Of a stretch of 64,000 nt of DNA, positions 45,551-57,270 are shown piece after piece. The notes beneath the pieces are model-generated. The model had not been told where the DNA came from. It made no database searches and saw nothing but the letters and a program-made list of their open reading frames with translations. Made by a program: the position numbers and the translations under genes. Source of the stretch: Solanum dulcamara (taxonomy: Eukaryota; Streptophyta; Magnoliopsida; Solanales; Solanaceae); contig NC_077238.1 in NCBI RefSeq assembly GCF_947179165.1, positions 71,614,757-71,678,756 on the forward strand, in the 5' to 3' direction. Positions within the stretch are counted from its first letter, which is position 1, and every line of letters begins with the position of its first letter.

Positions 45551-46438
45551 ATTTCAAAGAAAGATGGATAATATTTTTAAAGATTATGACTATATATTTG
45601 TCTACGTTGATGATATTTTAGTTTTGTCTGATAGTCTTGAAGAACACTTGATACACCTAAATAAGTTTACTAACTTATGCTTAGAAAATGGATTAGCACT
45701 TTCTAAAAAGAAAGCAAGCTTATTAAAAAATGAGATAGAATTTTTAGAAATGATAATTGACGGACATGGTATAAAATTGCAAAGTCATATCATCGAAAAA
45801 ATATATGTTTTCCCAAATAAATTAGTCGATAAAAAGCAAGTACAAAGCTTTTTAGGAATACTTAACTATGCTTTAGGTTATATTCAAAATTTGGCTGAAC
45901 TAAGAAAGTCATTACAAGAATTATTAAAAAAGGATAAGAGCTTTGAATTTAACGAAGTCTTAATAAAAAAAGTAAAAGATATTAAATCCCTTTGTAAAAA
46001 CTTACCGAAATTACAATTACCAAAAGATAGTGATGATTTAATTTTAGAAACAGATGCCTCAGAACAGTGCTGGAGCGGAGTATTAAAAAAGATAGATTAT
46101 GAGCTTAATAAAAAGACGATAGGAGAAAGTCTATGTAGATATTGTTTCGGAACCTTTTCAGATACACAAACTAGATATCATATTAATGAAAAAAATTGTT
46201 AGCTGTAGTAAAAAGTTGTCAAAAATTATATTACTTCTTAATACCTAAACGATTTACACTTAGAACTGATAATACTCAAGTAAAGACTTTTGTTCATAAT
46301 AATCTTCTGTCAAAATCGGAATATAAATGATTTATTCGATGGTAAATGTTATTATCCAAATATTCCTTCGATATCAAAATTGTTCAAACTAACAAAAATA
46401 TTGTAGCAGATTTTCTCACCAGAGATGGAAAGAATTAA
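45551..46438 (+). pseudogene. EPRV-B polymerase, plus arm, second part (RT core and RNase H)
   Basis: Continues the interrupted RT in phase. Catalytic YVDDILVLS near 45600-45626, thumb region to about 45990, then RNase H with ETDASEQCWSGVL near 46048-46086. Stop at 46200 after a frameshift. The distal RNase H is decayed and ends overlapping the TAV-like start at 46425. Confidence 0.87.
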
Positions 46439-47497
46439 CGACCATCTTCAAGATATTGATAAAGGATTTAAAGATATTCAAACAGCAGTTTTTGATATTA
46501 TCAAAATTGTCAATTTCGATTGTGAACAACTGATTGCTGACAAATTAATCAGCGTATGTGCCCAGATAACGTCTAAAATCGGACAATGCAGTGATTCTTA
46601 TGATTTTATTAATAGCTTGATAAAAGCTCAAAAAGATGATAATACCTCTACAACTACGGAGGAAAAAAATAAGTATAAAAAATGTCTTTTAGACCCCAAT
46701 TACCTAAAAAATGAATTACATTGGGATCTAAAGAAAAATTCGATAAGCTATTTCAAGCCATTGGAGATCAAGAATAGATAATGAAAGATTTATTTTCTCT
46801 CAAAACTACTCCAAACAGATATATTAATTTTACGGAGATATATCCTCGAATAAATTATTTACAAGATACATCTCCTCAGGAAATTAGATACTGGTATGAT
46901 TTTGGAGCTATAAATTCTATTCATCTTACTTCTCTAAATTTTCCAGAAATTAGTTGACTACCGTCATGGGTACAAGACGAAGTAAAAGATTGTTATCTCA
47001 ATAACCCAACGATTACCGTAAAAGATATTTTAGTCCTTAAGTTTATTTCTGTCAGACCAGATTTTCACAAAGAAGAAAGATATTCTGCCTACCATTTTAT
47101 GCAAATTGAAAAGACTGATGATTTTAATATCATAAATAATTTTCAAGAAAAGATATTTCAAAGATTCACCAACAAAGATATCCATTATAGACGTGCTATT
47201 GGATTAAGAATTGTGTTATAAAATATGGAACACAACTTCAAAAAAGGATTTAGAACTTATGGAGGAACCAAAATACATTCCTCTATTTTGATTGCCCCGG
47301 CAAAGAACACTCTGTCGGCAGCTAAAAGATATATGAAAACAAAGATAAATTTAATTAATAAAGATATTATTAAGTCTAGCCCCCAAGCTCAGCAACGATT
47401 GTACGAGATGAGAAAGCATGTCAAAGGCACATGTGAATTCTGCTCCTCAAGGAAGGAAAAGATAATTGAAGATGCCATGTCAACATCTTCCGAATAA
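46425..47497 (+). pseudogene. EPRV-B viroplasmin/TAV-like ORF, plus arm
   Basis: ATG at 46425, 118 codons to a TAG at 46781, then decayed, and a final open part 47225-47497 that ends with a Lys/Ser/Glu-rich tail. It is homologous to 15600-16570 and 26703-27673. Position last in the gene order suggests the translation transactivator. No diagnostic motif is visible. Confidence 0.6.
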
Positions 47498-47700
47498 AAC
47501 AAAGATAGATGGACGGATAGAACAAGATAATGAAGATGAAAAGATAAGGCCAACAAGTCAAAGATAAAAGATGATAAAAGAGATGATAATGACATATCTC
47601 TAACTGATGGTGACTAACATTTTGTCTTCATTGAGAAGATACGTAGAAAATAAGATTTGGAAGGCAAAAAGATAAGAAGATGAAAGCGACTGATAGCTAA

Positions 47701-47934
47701 TTTTGTCATTTTGTAATAAGATAGGATAGTGACTAGTAGCTAATATTTTTGTCATTTTGTAATAATTTTAAGTGGATAGTATGCGTAGAAAATAAGAAGA
47801 AGATGACACTTTTATCATTTTGTAAGATAGAAAAGTCTTTAGATGTTTAGGATAGGTATAAGGTCATTATCAAGTTATTTTCTAATTTTGAAGTCCGTAG
47901 TTGAAGTCTGTCTCCTTCGTCTATAAAAGGAGAC
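47701..47934 (+). promoter_or_regulatory. EPRV-B promoter with triple direct repeat and palindromic TATA
   Basis: Three direct repeats TTTT(G/A)TCATTTTGTAA at 47701-47716, 47747-47762 and 47810-47825, at spacings of 46 and 63 nt. TATA box CTATAAAAGG at 47921-47930, sitting between the arms GTCTCCTT (47910-47917) and AAGGAGAC (47927-47934). The same layout exists at 58841-59074 on the minus strand. Confidence 0.7.
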
Positions 47935-48484
47935 AGTTTGTAACACAGAAGGAGGCATCGATCAGAAAAGAACCTCAAATGCTCTCCTCTCTTTTGTAAA
48001 ATACCCCCACTACCAATATATGAATAAAAACTAAGAAATTTTTGAGTTACTTTCTTGAGCAAATATTATAATTACCGTTATAATCTTTTTTCTTTTATAA
48101 AAAGACAAGTCTCCCCTTCCATATCACCCTTACGCCTTAGAGTAGAAAACGAACAAAGGCTGTGCTGAGTTACGCTGAAGGAACGACAGAGAAGTTACCT
48201 ATTTTCAGGTTGGGACTGCGATGTCTGGTAAAAGTATCGTCGGGTACCCGATGTAATTTTGATCAAAGCGGGACAGGTATGAAAGCGTGTTGGACCCTTG
48301 ACTTTTTATTTAAGTTAAAGTATTATACTGTTATAATATTAGCATGCTCTTGAAAGTTATTCAACTTTAATTATTATGTTAATTTTAGACAAAACATATT
48401 CCTTCTCAGAAGGCTTAATTTTACTTGTTAAACAAGATAATAACATTGTTAGATATGAAAATGTACCCACTCGGATACTTGACT
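47935..48484 (+). other. EPRV-B leader, plus arm, truncated before the primer site
   Basis: Matches the inverse of 25620-26165. Homology stops at about 48484, some 30-40 nt before the primer-binding site would come. It contains a 63-codon leader ORF at 48162-48353 shared with the minus arm. Confidence 0.7.
48023..48028 (+). terminator. EPRV-B polyadenylation signal, plus arm
   Basis: AATAAA about 100 nt downstream of the TATA box, giving a short terminal redundancy as in other pararetroviruses. Confidence 0.6.
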
Positions 48485-50184
48485 TATCGGGCCCAACATT
48501 TCAAAATCATAATCAACCAAGGCATGAGCATAAGCCAAAAATCATACCAAGCGGCCAACCAAAACCTAACAAGTCAACAATCGGCATCCTAAGTTCAAAT
48601 CACCTAGGAGCAATATCTAAGGATTCTAAATGATCTAACCAAGGCAAGATATCACCTAGGCTAAGGATCCAACGACTATAACCCGAAATAGTCACTATCG
48701 ATGATCATCGATTCTAAATTTTTCAATGGGATCACAACACCTAAATCACCAACCTAAGAATACACTACTACTCAATATATATCAATTCTAGTCAAGCCAA
48801 TTCTAACAAAAGTAAACCATAATCTACCTCAAAGCCAAAACCGCACCCGAACCGTTAAATTTGAGTCTTTCCTTTTCGTGCCGACTCCAAATGATGACAA
48901 TCTATCAAATTATCAAGAAAGACATCAACAATCTCAACCCACAAGATATACGGGGAGTGTATGAATAAATAATGGCAAATATGAGAGGGAAGAGAAAACT
49001 TAATCTTCTTGTAGTGAAACCCTAGATCCCTTTCTTGAAGATGAGAGAGAGATTTGAGAGAACTTAAGGAATTAGGGTTTGTGTCTTAGAAGGTGAGGGA
49101 GAGTAAATGAGAGTAGGAGGACTTTGGGTCTTATATCTAGGTGAAATTTGCCTACAAAATGACCTAATTTTGTGTTAAAACATAAGGAAAAGACCAAAAT
49201 GCCTTTTAAAAATTCTGGCCGAAACTGGCTTCACGGGACCCCTTCACTGTCCGTGGTGGTGTCCCATTGTAAGGGACTTGGAAATATCTCAGAAAAGGGC
49301 CTGCAGGGTAGCCTCTAAAGTTTATTTACGGGCTCTTTAACGGTCAGTAAAAAGCATCACGGCCCCTGAAGAGTGGTTGTGGTGCAGGTCCTGTAGAAGA
49401 CCTGCAAAGGAACTCTCCACGGCTCACTCCACAGTCTATGAAATGCTCCACGACCCATGGTGGTCGCCTTTGGTTTATGCTTTGGAATGTTTTCTAAATA
49501 CTTTGAGGATGGCTCACCACAGAGATGTTTACGACCCGTGGTGATCAATACGGTCTGTGATCCTCCTTCGTGGTCCATGCCTGCGGATTGAGCCTCTGAA
49601 TCACCACCACAGTGGCTCACCATGGGACATGGTGTGTTTTACATCTCGTGATGGCCTTCCGTGGTCAATCTCTAGTGATATTTTTCTGCATCTTTCCGCA
49701 TTCTCATTCTTTGTTTCTATTTTGAATACGAACTTCCCGAATTCTCCCAGGGGCTTACATCAACTGAAAAAGGCATTCCAAATCTAACCGTGCTTACAAA
49801 ATTTTTATCTGAGCGTGTTTACTAAAAATATTGACCAAAGTTAAACTAAGACAAACCTTGAAGTTAAAATAGCAAAACTGCCCATATTCAAAATGAAGAC
49901 TCCAAAACTCAAACCAACCTTTCTTTTATACAAAAATGGACCTTCCGGAGCTTATAGGACTGTTAAAATTTTTACACGACGCCCGAATCTCTGAATGTTG
50001 ACCAAAGTCAACTCTAACAAACCTTAACCCTCTAAAATGGCCAAACCACTTCCAAAACTCAAACGAACACCCTAGGAAGCATGCCACCCATCCCAATATC
50101 ACTTTAGAGTTATCAAGAAGCTACGATAAGGGTTAAAATGGTAAAAAAATGCAAAAGTACAAAAATGATCTTAGAGGTCATTAC
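48485..50184 (-). mobile_element. Truncated LTR, minus orientation
   Basis: The right end reads GGTCATTACA, an LTR start on the minus strand (TGTAATGACC). The left end is missing and abuts EPRV-B leader, with no target duplication. Contains a long GC-richer island of CCACGG / CCGTGG-like words at 49220-49680. No coding domain; ORFs at 49357-49623 and 49557-49787 derive from the island. Confidence 0.7.
49220..49680. repeat. GC-rich palindromic island in LTR
   Basis: Several degenerate copies of CACGACCCATGGTGG-like, near-palindromic words (for example near 49452 and 49530), about 500-960 bp from the U3 end of the truncated LTR. Same relative place as the islands in two other LTRs here. Confidence 0.6.
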
Positions 50185-51050
50185 AAGTTTGGTTTGGTAA
50201 CACAGTTAGTTACCCAATGGAATCCTAGTAGCAACCTAAAGTCCCAAACTACGTTGCCCACATAGGTTGCCTTCATGACCTAGCTAGTGGATCCACATAT
50301 AGCTTAGTTGAGTTAAGTTGAATATCATGATGGAGTATACCCTGGTAAGGTAGCCTACCCCTTCTTAATGAGGGTTCTATCAGATTCCATGTTATTGCTC
50401 GCATGGTCTAAGATGGTGGTTAAAGGTTTTATCCCACACAAGTTAAATATTAAGCTATGAGTTTATGATGAAGTTTTATGATATTCATTGACCAAGAGTT
50501 TTCAGATGTTTCAAATGTTGTTAAGCCTTACTCATGTTCATGGTGATTGGTCTTGCATCTTATGGCATATATCTTATGTTCCCTTACTTGTTCATGCATA
50601 TGTAACATACTTAGTACCTTCTATATACTAACATATATTTTTCCTACATTGTCTCATAATGTAGGGGCGGACGACACTCACGACCGTCCTCTTTGTGGCT
50701 AGAGTTTGTTTTAGATTTGAAGGAGTTGGTGAGTCCTCATCTTTTCGAGGACAATGACTTTCTTTCCATGCTACTACTAATTGAATTTTTTTCTATTGTT
50801 TCGGGTGAGCTAGGACTTGTCCTAAGCCCCCATCAAAGACTAAAATACAAGCATGTTTAGACATGATTTGATGTAGTTCATTTGGACATCTATTGGATAC
50901 CCTTAGACCCATTCCTTTGAACTTTTAATTTTGCTTATCTTTATCATGTTCCTTTACCTTATGTATGCAATGTATGCTAATATGGCTTGGTTAGGGTCCC
51001 TCATATCCCAATCGCCGTGTCGTGGCTTCACCCTAGTTCATATCGTGACA
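50185..51050 (+). repeat. Partial 5' LTR of element 3 with splice-like cassette
   Basis: Distal 866 bp of an LTR distantly related to LTR-A, ending ATCGTGACA. It lacks the U3. It holds TACTAAC 50626-50632, AG 50663-50664, a 64-nt island 50665-50728 and donor GTGAGT 50729-50734. The branch adenine is about 33 nt from the AG. Confidence 0.8.
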
Positions 51051-51054
51051 AACT

Positions 51055-51066
51055 TAGTATCAGAAC
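51055..51066 (+). promoter_or_regulatory. Decayed primer-binding site of element 3
   Basis: TAGTATCAGAAC matches TGGTATCAGAGC at 10 of 12 positions. Both differences are G to A. It lies four bases from the LTR boundary. Confidence 0.75.
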
Positions 51067-52330
51067 ACAAGGTTTAGAAGAGTCCTAGAAAGTCTAACAT
51101 ACTGCGTTAAGTAGAGTCTTATTCATTGGTGTGAAGCACGCCATATCCATGAATAGGAGGATACAAGATGTCTTAGGAAAATTTCACTTCTTTCACGATG
51201 CATATCGTGCGGTAGAGTGGTTAAGTCTTTCCCTCTAATGCTTGTTCTTTGAGATTTTAAGAATATACCTCCATGAAGGTACCCCGATAGAAGGAATATG
51301 GTTGAAGAGGAGAAATAAGCTCCAAATAATCCCTTGAATGACCAAGTCTCCAATGTCGTGTTTCGTGTAGCTTTCTAAGTACTTCCTCAGGCCATTATGG
51401 CTTAAGCCAACCGTGAGGTGGTTTCTACCTTGAACCCAAATGTGGGTATAGAGGCAATAAGGGTTCGTGATTTCATGAGGATGAATCCTCTGGAGTTTTG
51501 GGGTTCTAAAGTGGAAGAAGATCCCCAAGAGTTTGTTGATAGCATTCACAAAATTATGGATATCATAGGGGTTAGACCGGTAGAAAGGGAGGAATTCGCC
51601 ACGTATCAACTGAAGGGCGTTGCTCAAATTTAGTTTGATCAATGGAAGAGTGAGAGGACTATAGAAGTGGATCCCGTGACATGGGATGAGTTCAGAAGGC
51701 TGTTTCTTGATTGTTTCTTCCTGTTGGAGTGAGGGAGGCCAAAGTACAAGAGTTTATCACCCTTGAACAAAGAGGTATGAGTGTGAGGGAGTATGCCCTC
51801 AAGTTTACTCAATTGTGAAAATATGCTCCATTCATAGTTGCCGACTTAAGAACTCGTATGAGCAAGTTTGTATCGGGTGTGTCGGATATGGTCTCAATGG
51901 AGTGCAAGATGTTTATGTTGATTCAGGAGATGGATATCTCTATACTTATGACCTATGTTGAGCAAATAGAGAGTGACAAGTTAAGGGAGAAGAATAGGGA
52001 GTCCAAGAGGCCAATGACCGATGATGGTGAATTCTCTCATGGTAAGCCTGGAGGTGGTGGACATCCTCATTTTCGCCAAAGGTATTCCGGTCAAGGTTAT
52101 TCAAATGCCACTACTCAAAGGTTTGACAAAGATAAGGTGCCTAACCCTAAGCCTCAAAGAGGTGCTCTTATTGGTTAAGTTACTCCCGCATGCAAAAAGT
52201 GTGGTAAAAAACACAAGGGTGAGTGTTTAACGGGTTTGAATGTGTGCTACTGATGTGGTAATCCAGGTCATCATGCTAAGGAATGCAAGGTCAAAGATGT
52301 TATTCCTCAAGGCCATGTTTCTCATAGAGT
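51067..52330 (+). pseudogene. Element 3 gag
   Basis: Capsid part 51418-51633 (VRDFMRMNPLEFWGSK, EEFATYQLKGVAQI) up to a TAG, then 51858-52178 (MSKFVSGVSDMVSMECK, EQIESDKLRE) and a CCHC zinc knuckle near 52190-52300, in which one position is a stop. Frameshift near 51720. 51067-51417 is leader and eroded gag start. Related to element 1 and 4 gag but clearly diverged. Confidence 0.8.
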
Positions 52331-52379
52331 CCAAGGTGATCAAGGTGATCAATTGCAACCAAAAGGTGGTCAACACAAT

Positions 52380-52801
52380 AATAAGTTATATGCTATTCAT
52401 GGTAGGCAAGAGGTGGAGGAGACTCCTGATGTTGTTACCAGGGTTAGTGGTCTTTCACTATAATGTCTATGTGTTACTTGATCCGAGTCCAAAATTTTCT
52501 TTTGTTTCCCCTTATGTGGCCATGATATTTGATGTTAGCCCCGAAACGTTGTTAGATCCTTTTCTGTTTATAGTCTTGTAGGTGAGTCAGTTGTGGCTAA
52601 AAGAGTTTATAAAAGTTGTTCGGTTTTGGTTTTCCATAAAGTTATCCTATGTGATCTAGTTGAGATTGAGATGACCGATTTTGATGTTATCCTTGATATA
52701 GACTGGCTATATTCATGTTATGCTTCTATTGATTGTAGAACTTGAGTGGTTAAGTTCCAATTTTCTAATGATCTGATCTTAGAATGGAAGGGTAGTATTT
52801 C
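52380..52801 (+). pseudogene. Element 3 protease
   Basis: Retropepsin-like remnant with LLDPSPKFSFVSPYVA (Asp kept, Gly replaced by Ser) near 52472-52520, and VILDIDWLYSCYASIDCRT-type ending near 52690-52740, where TGA follows Cys-Arg-Thr. Frames change several times. Interrupted at 52801 by a solo LTR. Confidence 0.75.
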
Positions 52802-53430
52802 TGCTATACCCCATACCTTTATGTTTCGGAATGTCTTCTTAAGCTTCTTGAAAATTATCCCGTGACCTAGATTATCTATAATATGATTAAATAACTCTAA
52901 AAAAGGGAGGACGTGATGCCCCTTAAGAGTGAAGGCTGGAAATAGGTCTATAAGGATTTGAAATGAGTTTGAGACCAAAATAACAAGTCGTAGGACTCGA
53001 CTTACTTACGTAAGCTACCAACTTGGACGACTTACATAACTAAGCCATTGGAGTACATATTGAGCTTACGTATCAAGGATTACATAGGCTCCTAAAGTAA
53101 GATGAAATTACGAACCCACGGGGAAGGGAACAAGATGACACGAGGCAGTCAATAAGACAGTGACACGTGGTAGCACCTCAAGCAAAGAGGTGACCCACCT
53201 GCCTACTTGGGGGTGGGGGTGGACCCCACTGCTATATGGCAGCCCCTAAGTGGTTGCATAGTTACGGTGGTCCAATAAGGGTTGAACACGTGTCACCTCC
53301 TAAAACACCCTACATATGTATGTATTGTGACTAAGAACTTCAGTTCTTAGCCAAAACAGCAGCCAAAGAGAAGGAAAAAAAATGTGAGAGAAGAAGAAGA
53401 GAAAGGCGGCCATGTTTTGGAGAAATTAAG

Positions 53431-55594
53431 GTAAGTTTCCAATTTTTCCTCCGTGAATTAATTATCTACGGTGTTCCTCAGCATTGTGGATGTGTATACA
53501 TGTATCTTACGATGTCTACGGAACAATAACTTCAGCTTTACACTTGGAACAAACAAGAGAAAGTGGAAAGGAAAACTCTAGGAACAAGAGGAGGGAGCTA
53601 TGGGTTTGGCCCTTTGGAGGTGAGCCTCCGACTTTTGTTTCATGAATTGATTATTTGAGGTCTCCCATGATTATATAATAGTGTTTAATAACAACAAATT
53701 CCAATTTGGGGCAGCGAGGAAGTCATACAAACAGTCCACTCAATTTCAGCGCGTCTAGAGAAGTTTCGAGGAGCGTCCATGCAAATTGTGGCCAATTTCG
53801 GGTAAGGTAAGGTTCTTTCTTCCAATTTTAGCCTTATGGTGTTGTCATGGAGTAATTTACATGCCCTATAGGTGGCTGGAAATGTGTAAATATCATAGTA
53901 ATGCTTGACGTTCGAAACAAACTAAATTGTAGTCGTTATAGTTGAATTGTCGTCGAAGTAAAGTGTTGTTCTTGTGAGGTGCTGTTGCAGGGGTGTGGTG
54001 TGTTGTTGCAGGGCCTAAATGGTTTCTAAAAGAGGTTTGGGTGCTGCTGGTAGCATCCACACGACCCCTCCTTTCATATAAATAAAGGCTTTGCAAAATA
54101 AAGACTAGAAACCCTATTTTGGTGTCGTAATTTTCAGCAAGTTGTTTGGAGCTTGTGTTGTGTAATGTCGCCATGTTTTATGTGTATATGTTGTAGGGTA
54201 TTGTTGTTGGTTGGCTGTAGTGATTAGGAATGTAATTGGAAATTCGGATAGGGCACTTTATAGGGGAGGTGTTGCCCAATTTTTGTTAACACCTTAACTA
54301 ATTAAAGAACTAGTCGAGGAGACGAATAAGGAAATAGGTTCCATGAATACTAAGGTGCAACTGAGGGCACTGAAAAGTTAAGGTTGTTGATACTCGCATT
54401 TCTTCCATATTAAATAGGTTTGGAGGACGATGACGTGGACGTGATTAAGAGAAGTCCATACGAGGTATGTGAAGCTTTCTTTTGGCATGTTTTTGGCATA
54501 AGTATGTAAAGCTTATCTTCTTTTCTTTTGGCATGTCTTAGCCATAAGTGGTTGGTATATATAATGTGGAGATAGTCCCATTCTTAGAATCCCGGGCATG
54601 ATTCATTAATCTTATTCACTTCTTGATGTTAGAACTCCCGCGATGGTTGAGTTATGGTCTTGTATGCCTTTTACGTGATAAAAAGTAATACACGTGAAGC
54701 CTATCCCTTCCTTTTCTTAAAATGGCTTAATATAAGTGAAATGATGTATGATATGAGTTAGAGACAGATCCATTTACAGGCTCTGGATGTGACTCATGAC
54801 TTGTACTCACTCTCGAATGATAAGGGTCTTAAAGTAGTTGAACTATGACCCTCGAGCCTTCTATAGGCTGAATAGTGATGGAATGTGTAAGCTCCTATAC
54901 CTAGGGGCTTTGGAACATATTTTATGGTGATACCTGGGGGATGTTTGACATGTTACCAAGTCTTACAGGCACGTATATGCATTGTTATGTGATATGTGGA
55001 TAGGGCCATCATTCCTCGGCATTATTATATGATATGCATGTATACAGATCGGGTCGTCGTTCCTCGACACTAATATATGAGATACGGATTGGGCCGTCGT
55101 ACCTCGGCATTATCATACAATATATGGATCGGGCCATCGTACCTCGGCATTATTATGAGATATACGGATCAGGCCATCGTTCCTCGGCATTATTACATGA
55201 TATATGGATCGGGCCGTCGTTTCTCGGCATGTGATTGCTATATATATGGATCGGGCTGTACGTTCCACAGTGCTAATAATATGCATATGCCTATCATGAT
55301 AGATGATATATTCGTAACACCGAGTCCCCGAGCGGGCCAGATACGGTACGTGATACTGGTAGACAGGAATTTATTTTATGAGGTATAGGTACAGTACCCT
55401 ACTAAATGTTATACTTGATTTCCTGCATCCCTGTTCCAGTTGTTATCTCAGTTATGTTATGCTTATATACTCAATACATGTATCGTACTGACCCCTCTTT
55501 CTTCGGGGTCTGTGTCTCATGCCCGCAGGTACAGATGTTCATTTCAAAGATCCGCCAGCTCAAGATTTCCGCTCACCTATGATTGGAGGTGCTC
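53431..55594 (+). other. LTR splice-like cassette, solo LTR 52802-55992
   Basis: Donor AAG|GTAAGT at 53431. TACTGAC 55486-55492, pyrimidine-rich tract, CCCGCAG ending 55528, island 55529-55588 (60 nt), then GAG|GTGCTC. The predicted intron is about 2.1 kb and contains the minisatellite. Other donors exist between (for example near 53813). Confidence 0.45.
54991..55269. repeat. ~40-bp minisatellite, about 6-7 units
   Basis: Degenerate units of the type ATGGATCGGGCC(A/G)TCGT...CTCGGCATTATT. They differ in length by a few bases and generate the repetitive ORFs at 55034-55388. Confidence 0.85.
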
Positions 55595-55992
55595 TACTAT
55601 TTCGGAGCCTAGTTTTTTGTACTGGTCCTCTGATGTATATATGTATTTGTTTATTCAAGGGTATGACGGGAGCCTTGTCCCGCCATCTATTACCGTACTA
55701 TTCTTAGAGGTCTGTAGACATATATGTGTGGGTTGTTCATGAATTTATTTCGGATGTGCCTATATGGCACGTTGTAAATGTTTTTACGTTATGGCAGCCT
55801 TGTCGGCTTGCATTCTCTTTCATGATACGATACGAATGAATGAGGCTACATGAACATGAAAAAGTTTTGACCCATTGGGGTTTTTGGGTGTTTTATCACA
55901 TTACCCATAGTTTAATTTGGTTATATTTGAAAGTTACATATACGAGGTCCAGGTCGGACCCCAGTCACGGCCTATGGGGTTGGGTCGTGACA

Positions 55993-57270
55993 ATTTTGTG
56001 TTCAAAGGTCTATTCATTTCATGCCTTAAAGCTCAAAAAAGGGTTTCCAAGGGTTGTATTTACCATCTTGTGAGGGTTAGGGATGATAATTTCGAAGCCC
56101 CTTCTCTGGAGTCGGCCCATATTGTAAATTAGTTTCTGGATATGTTTCTCGATGATCTACCCGATGTTCCTCCCGAAAGAGAAATTGTTTTTGGTATAGA
56201 CCTTCTTTCGGTTACTCAACGCATTTTTATTCGTCCTTACCAAATAGCTCCGCCAGAATTAAAGGAGTTGAAGAATTAATTGAAAGGCTTATTAGACAAA
56301 GGTTTCATCAGATTAAGTATATCCCCGTGGGGTGCTCCTGTCTTGTTTGTTAGAAAGAAAGAAGGTTTTCTACGTATGTGCATTGACTACCCATAATTGA
56401 ACAAAGTAACCATTAAGAATAAGTACCCTATTCCAAGGATAAATAATTTATTTGACCAATTGCAAGAAGAAAGTTATTTCTCTAAGATTGCTCTTCGTTT
56501 TGGTTATCACCAAAAGGTGTGGGAGTGTGATATTCCCAAGACGACATTTTGAACATGGTATGGTCATTATGAGTTCTTGGTTATATCATTAAGTTTAACC
56601 AATGCCCCCACGACATTTGTGAACTTGATGAATCAGGTGTTCAAGCAATATTTGGACATGTTTTTAAAAGTATTCATTAATGACATTTTAGTTTACTCTA
56701 GAAGTGAGGAAGAGTTGCTAATCACTTGAAAATTAAGTTGCAAACTCTAAAGGGCAATTAATTATTAGCCAAGTTTGATAAATGTGAGTTTTGGCTATAG
56801 GATGTGGCTTTTCTTGATCACATTATGTCTGGTGAAGGGATTATGGTCGATCCTAAGAATACCAAGGTGGTTAATAATTGGCCTAGACCATTGTCCCCTT
56901 CAGGTATTAGAAGTTTCTTGGGCTTAGGCAGAAATTATAGGAAATTTGTGGAAGGATTTTCATTGATCTCGCCACCTTTGACTAAGTTGACTCAAAAGAA
57001 GGTGAAGTTTCATTAGTCGGAAGTTTGTGAGAAGAGTTTCCAAGATCTTGAACTAGCGGCGGGGGTGTTCACTTTGAAGATTGGAGATACTATCTGTATG
57101 GTGTCCATGTGGATGTATTCACCGACCATAAGAGTCTACAATATGTGTTTAAGCAAAAGGACTTTAACCTTTGCAAAGGATATGGCTTGAATTGTTGAAG
57201 GACTATGACATAAGTGTATTGTACCATCCAGGCACAACTAATGTGGTTGCCGATGCACTAAGTAGATTGT
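55993..57270 (+). pseudogene. Element 3 reverse transcriptase and RNase H
   Basis: The linker (GLFISCLKAQKRVSKGCIYHLVRV) is followed by RT with KNKYPIPRI and a catalytic block reading FINDILVYS near 56675-56701, so the first catalytic Asp is Asn. The next open part 56804-57016 is the RT thumb. RNase H remnant at 57080-57270 ([22 protein letters not shown]). There is a deletion between about 57050 and 57080 and many stops. Confidence 0.82.

Larger units (their letters stand above)
52802..55992 (+). mobile_element. Solo LTR inside element 3 protease/RT linker
   Basis: 3191 bp, TGCTATACCCC...GGGTCGTGACA. Flanks ATTTC (52797-52801) and ATTTT (55993-55997) are an imperfect 5-bp target duplication. 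The gypsy linker reading (EWKG... then FKGLFIS) is split exactly here. Contains a ~40-bp minisatellite. ORFs inside (55034-55388, 55440-55742) are not genes. Confidence 0.85.

Noticed and set aside
48162..48353. 63-residue ORF shared with 25939-25754 (MLSYAEG start)
   Set aside because: Lies in the EPRV-B leader and is lost in the third copy (58371-58840). It may be a leader ORF but is not strong enough to call a gene.
55034..55388. Two overlapping ORFs with repeated Gly-Ser/Ile-Gly-Pro motifs
   Set aside because: Translation of the ~40-bp minisatellite in a solo LTR, with no start context or domain.
52915..55992. Alternative left end of the solo LTR at 52915, preceded by a purine-rich AAAAAAGGGAGGACG
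   Set aside because: It would look like a polypurine tract plus LTR, but starting at 52802 gives the TGCTATACCCC terminus, a 4-of-5 target duplication and a clean split of the gypsy linker, which fits better.
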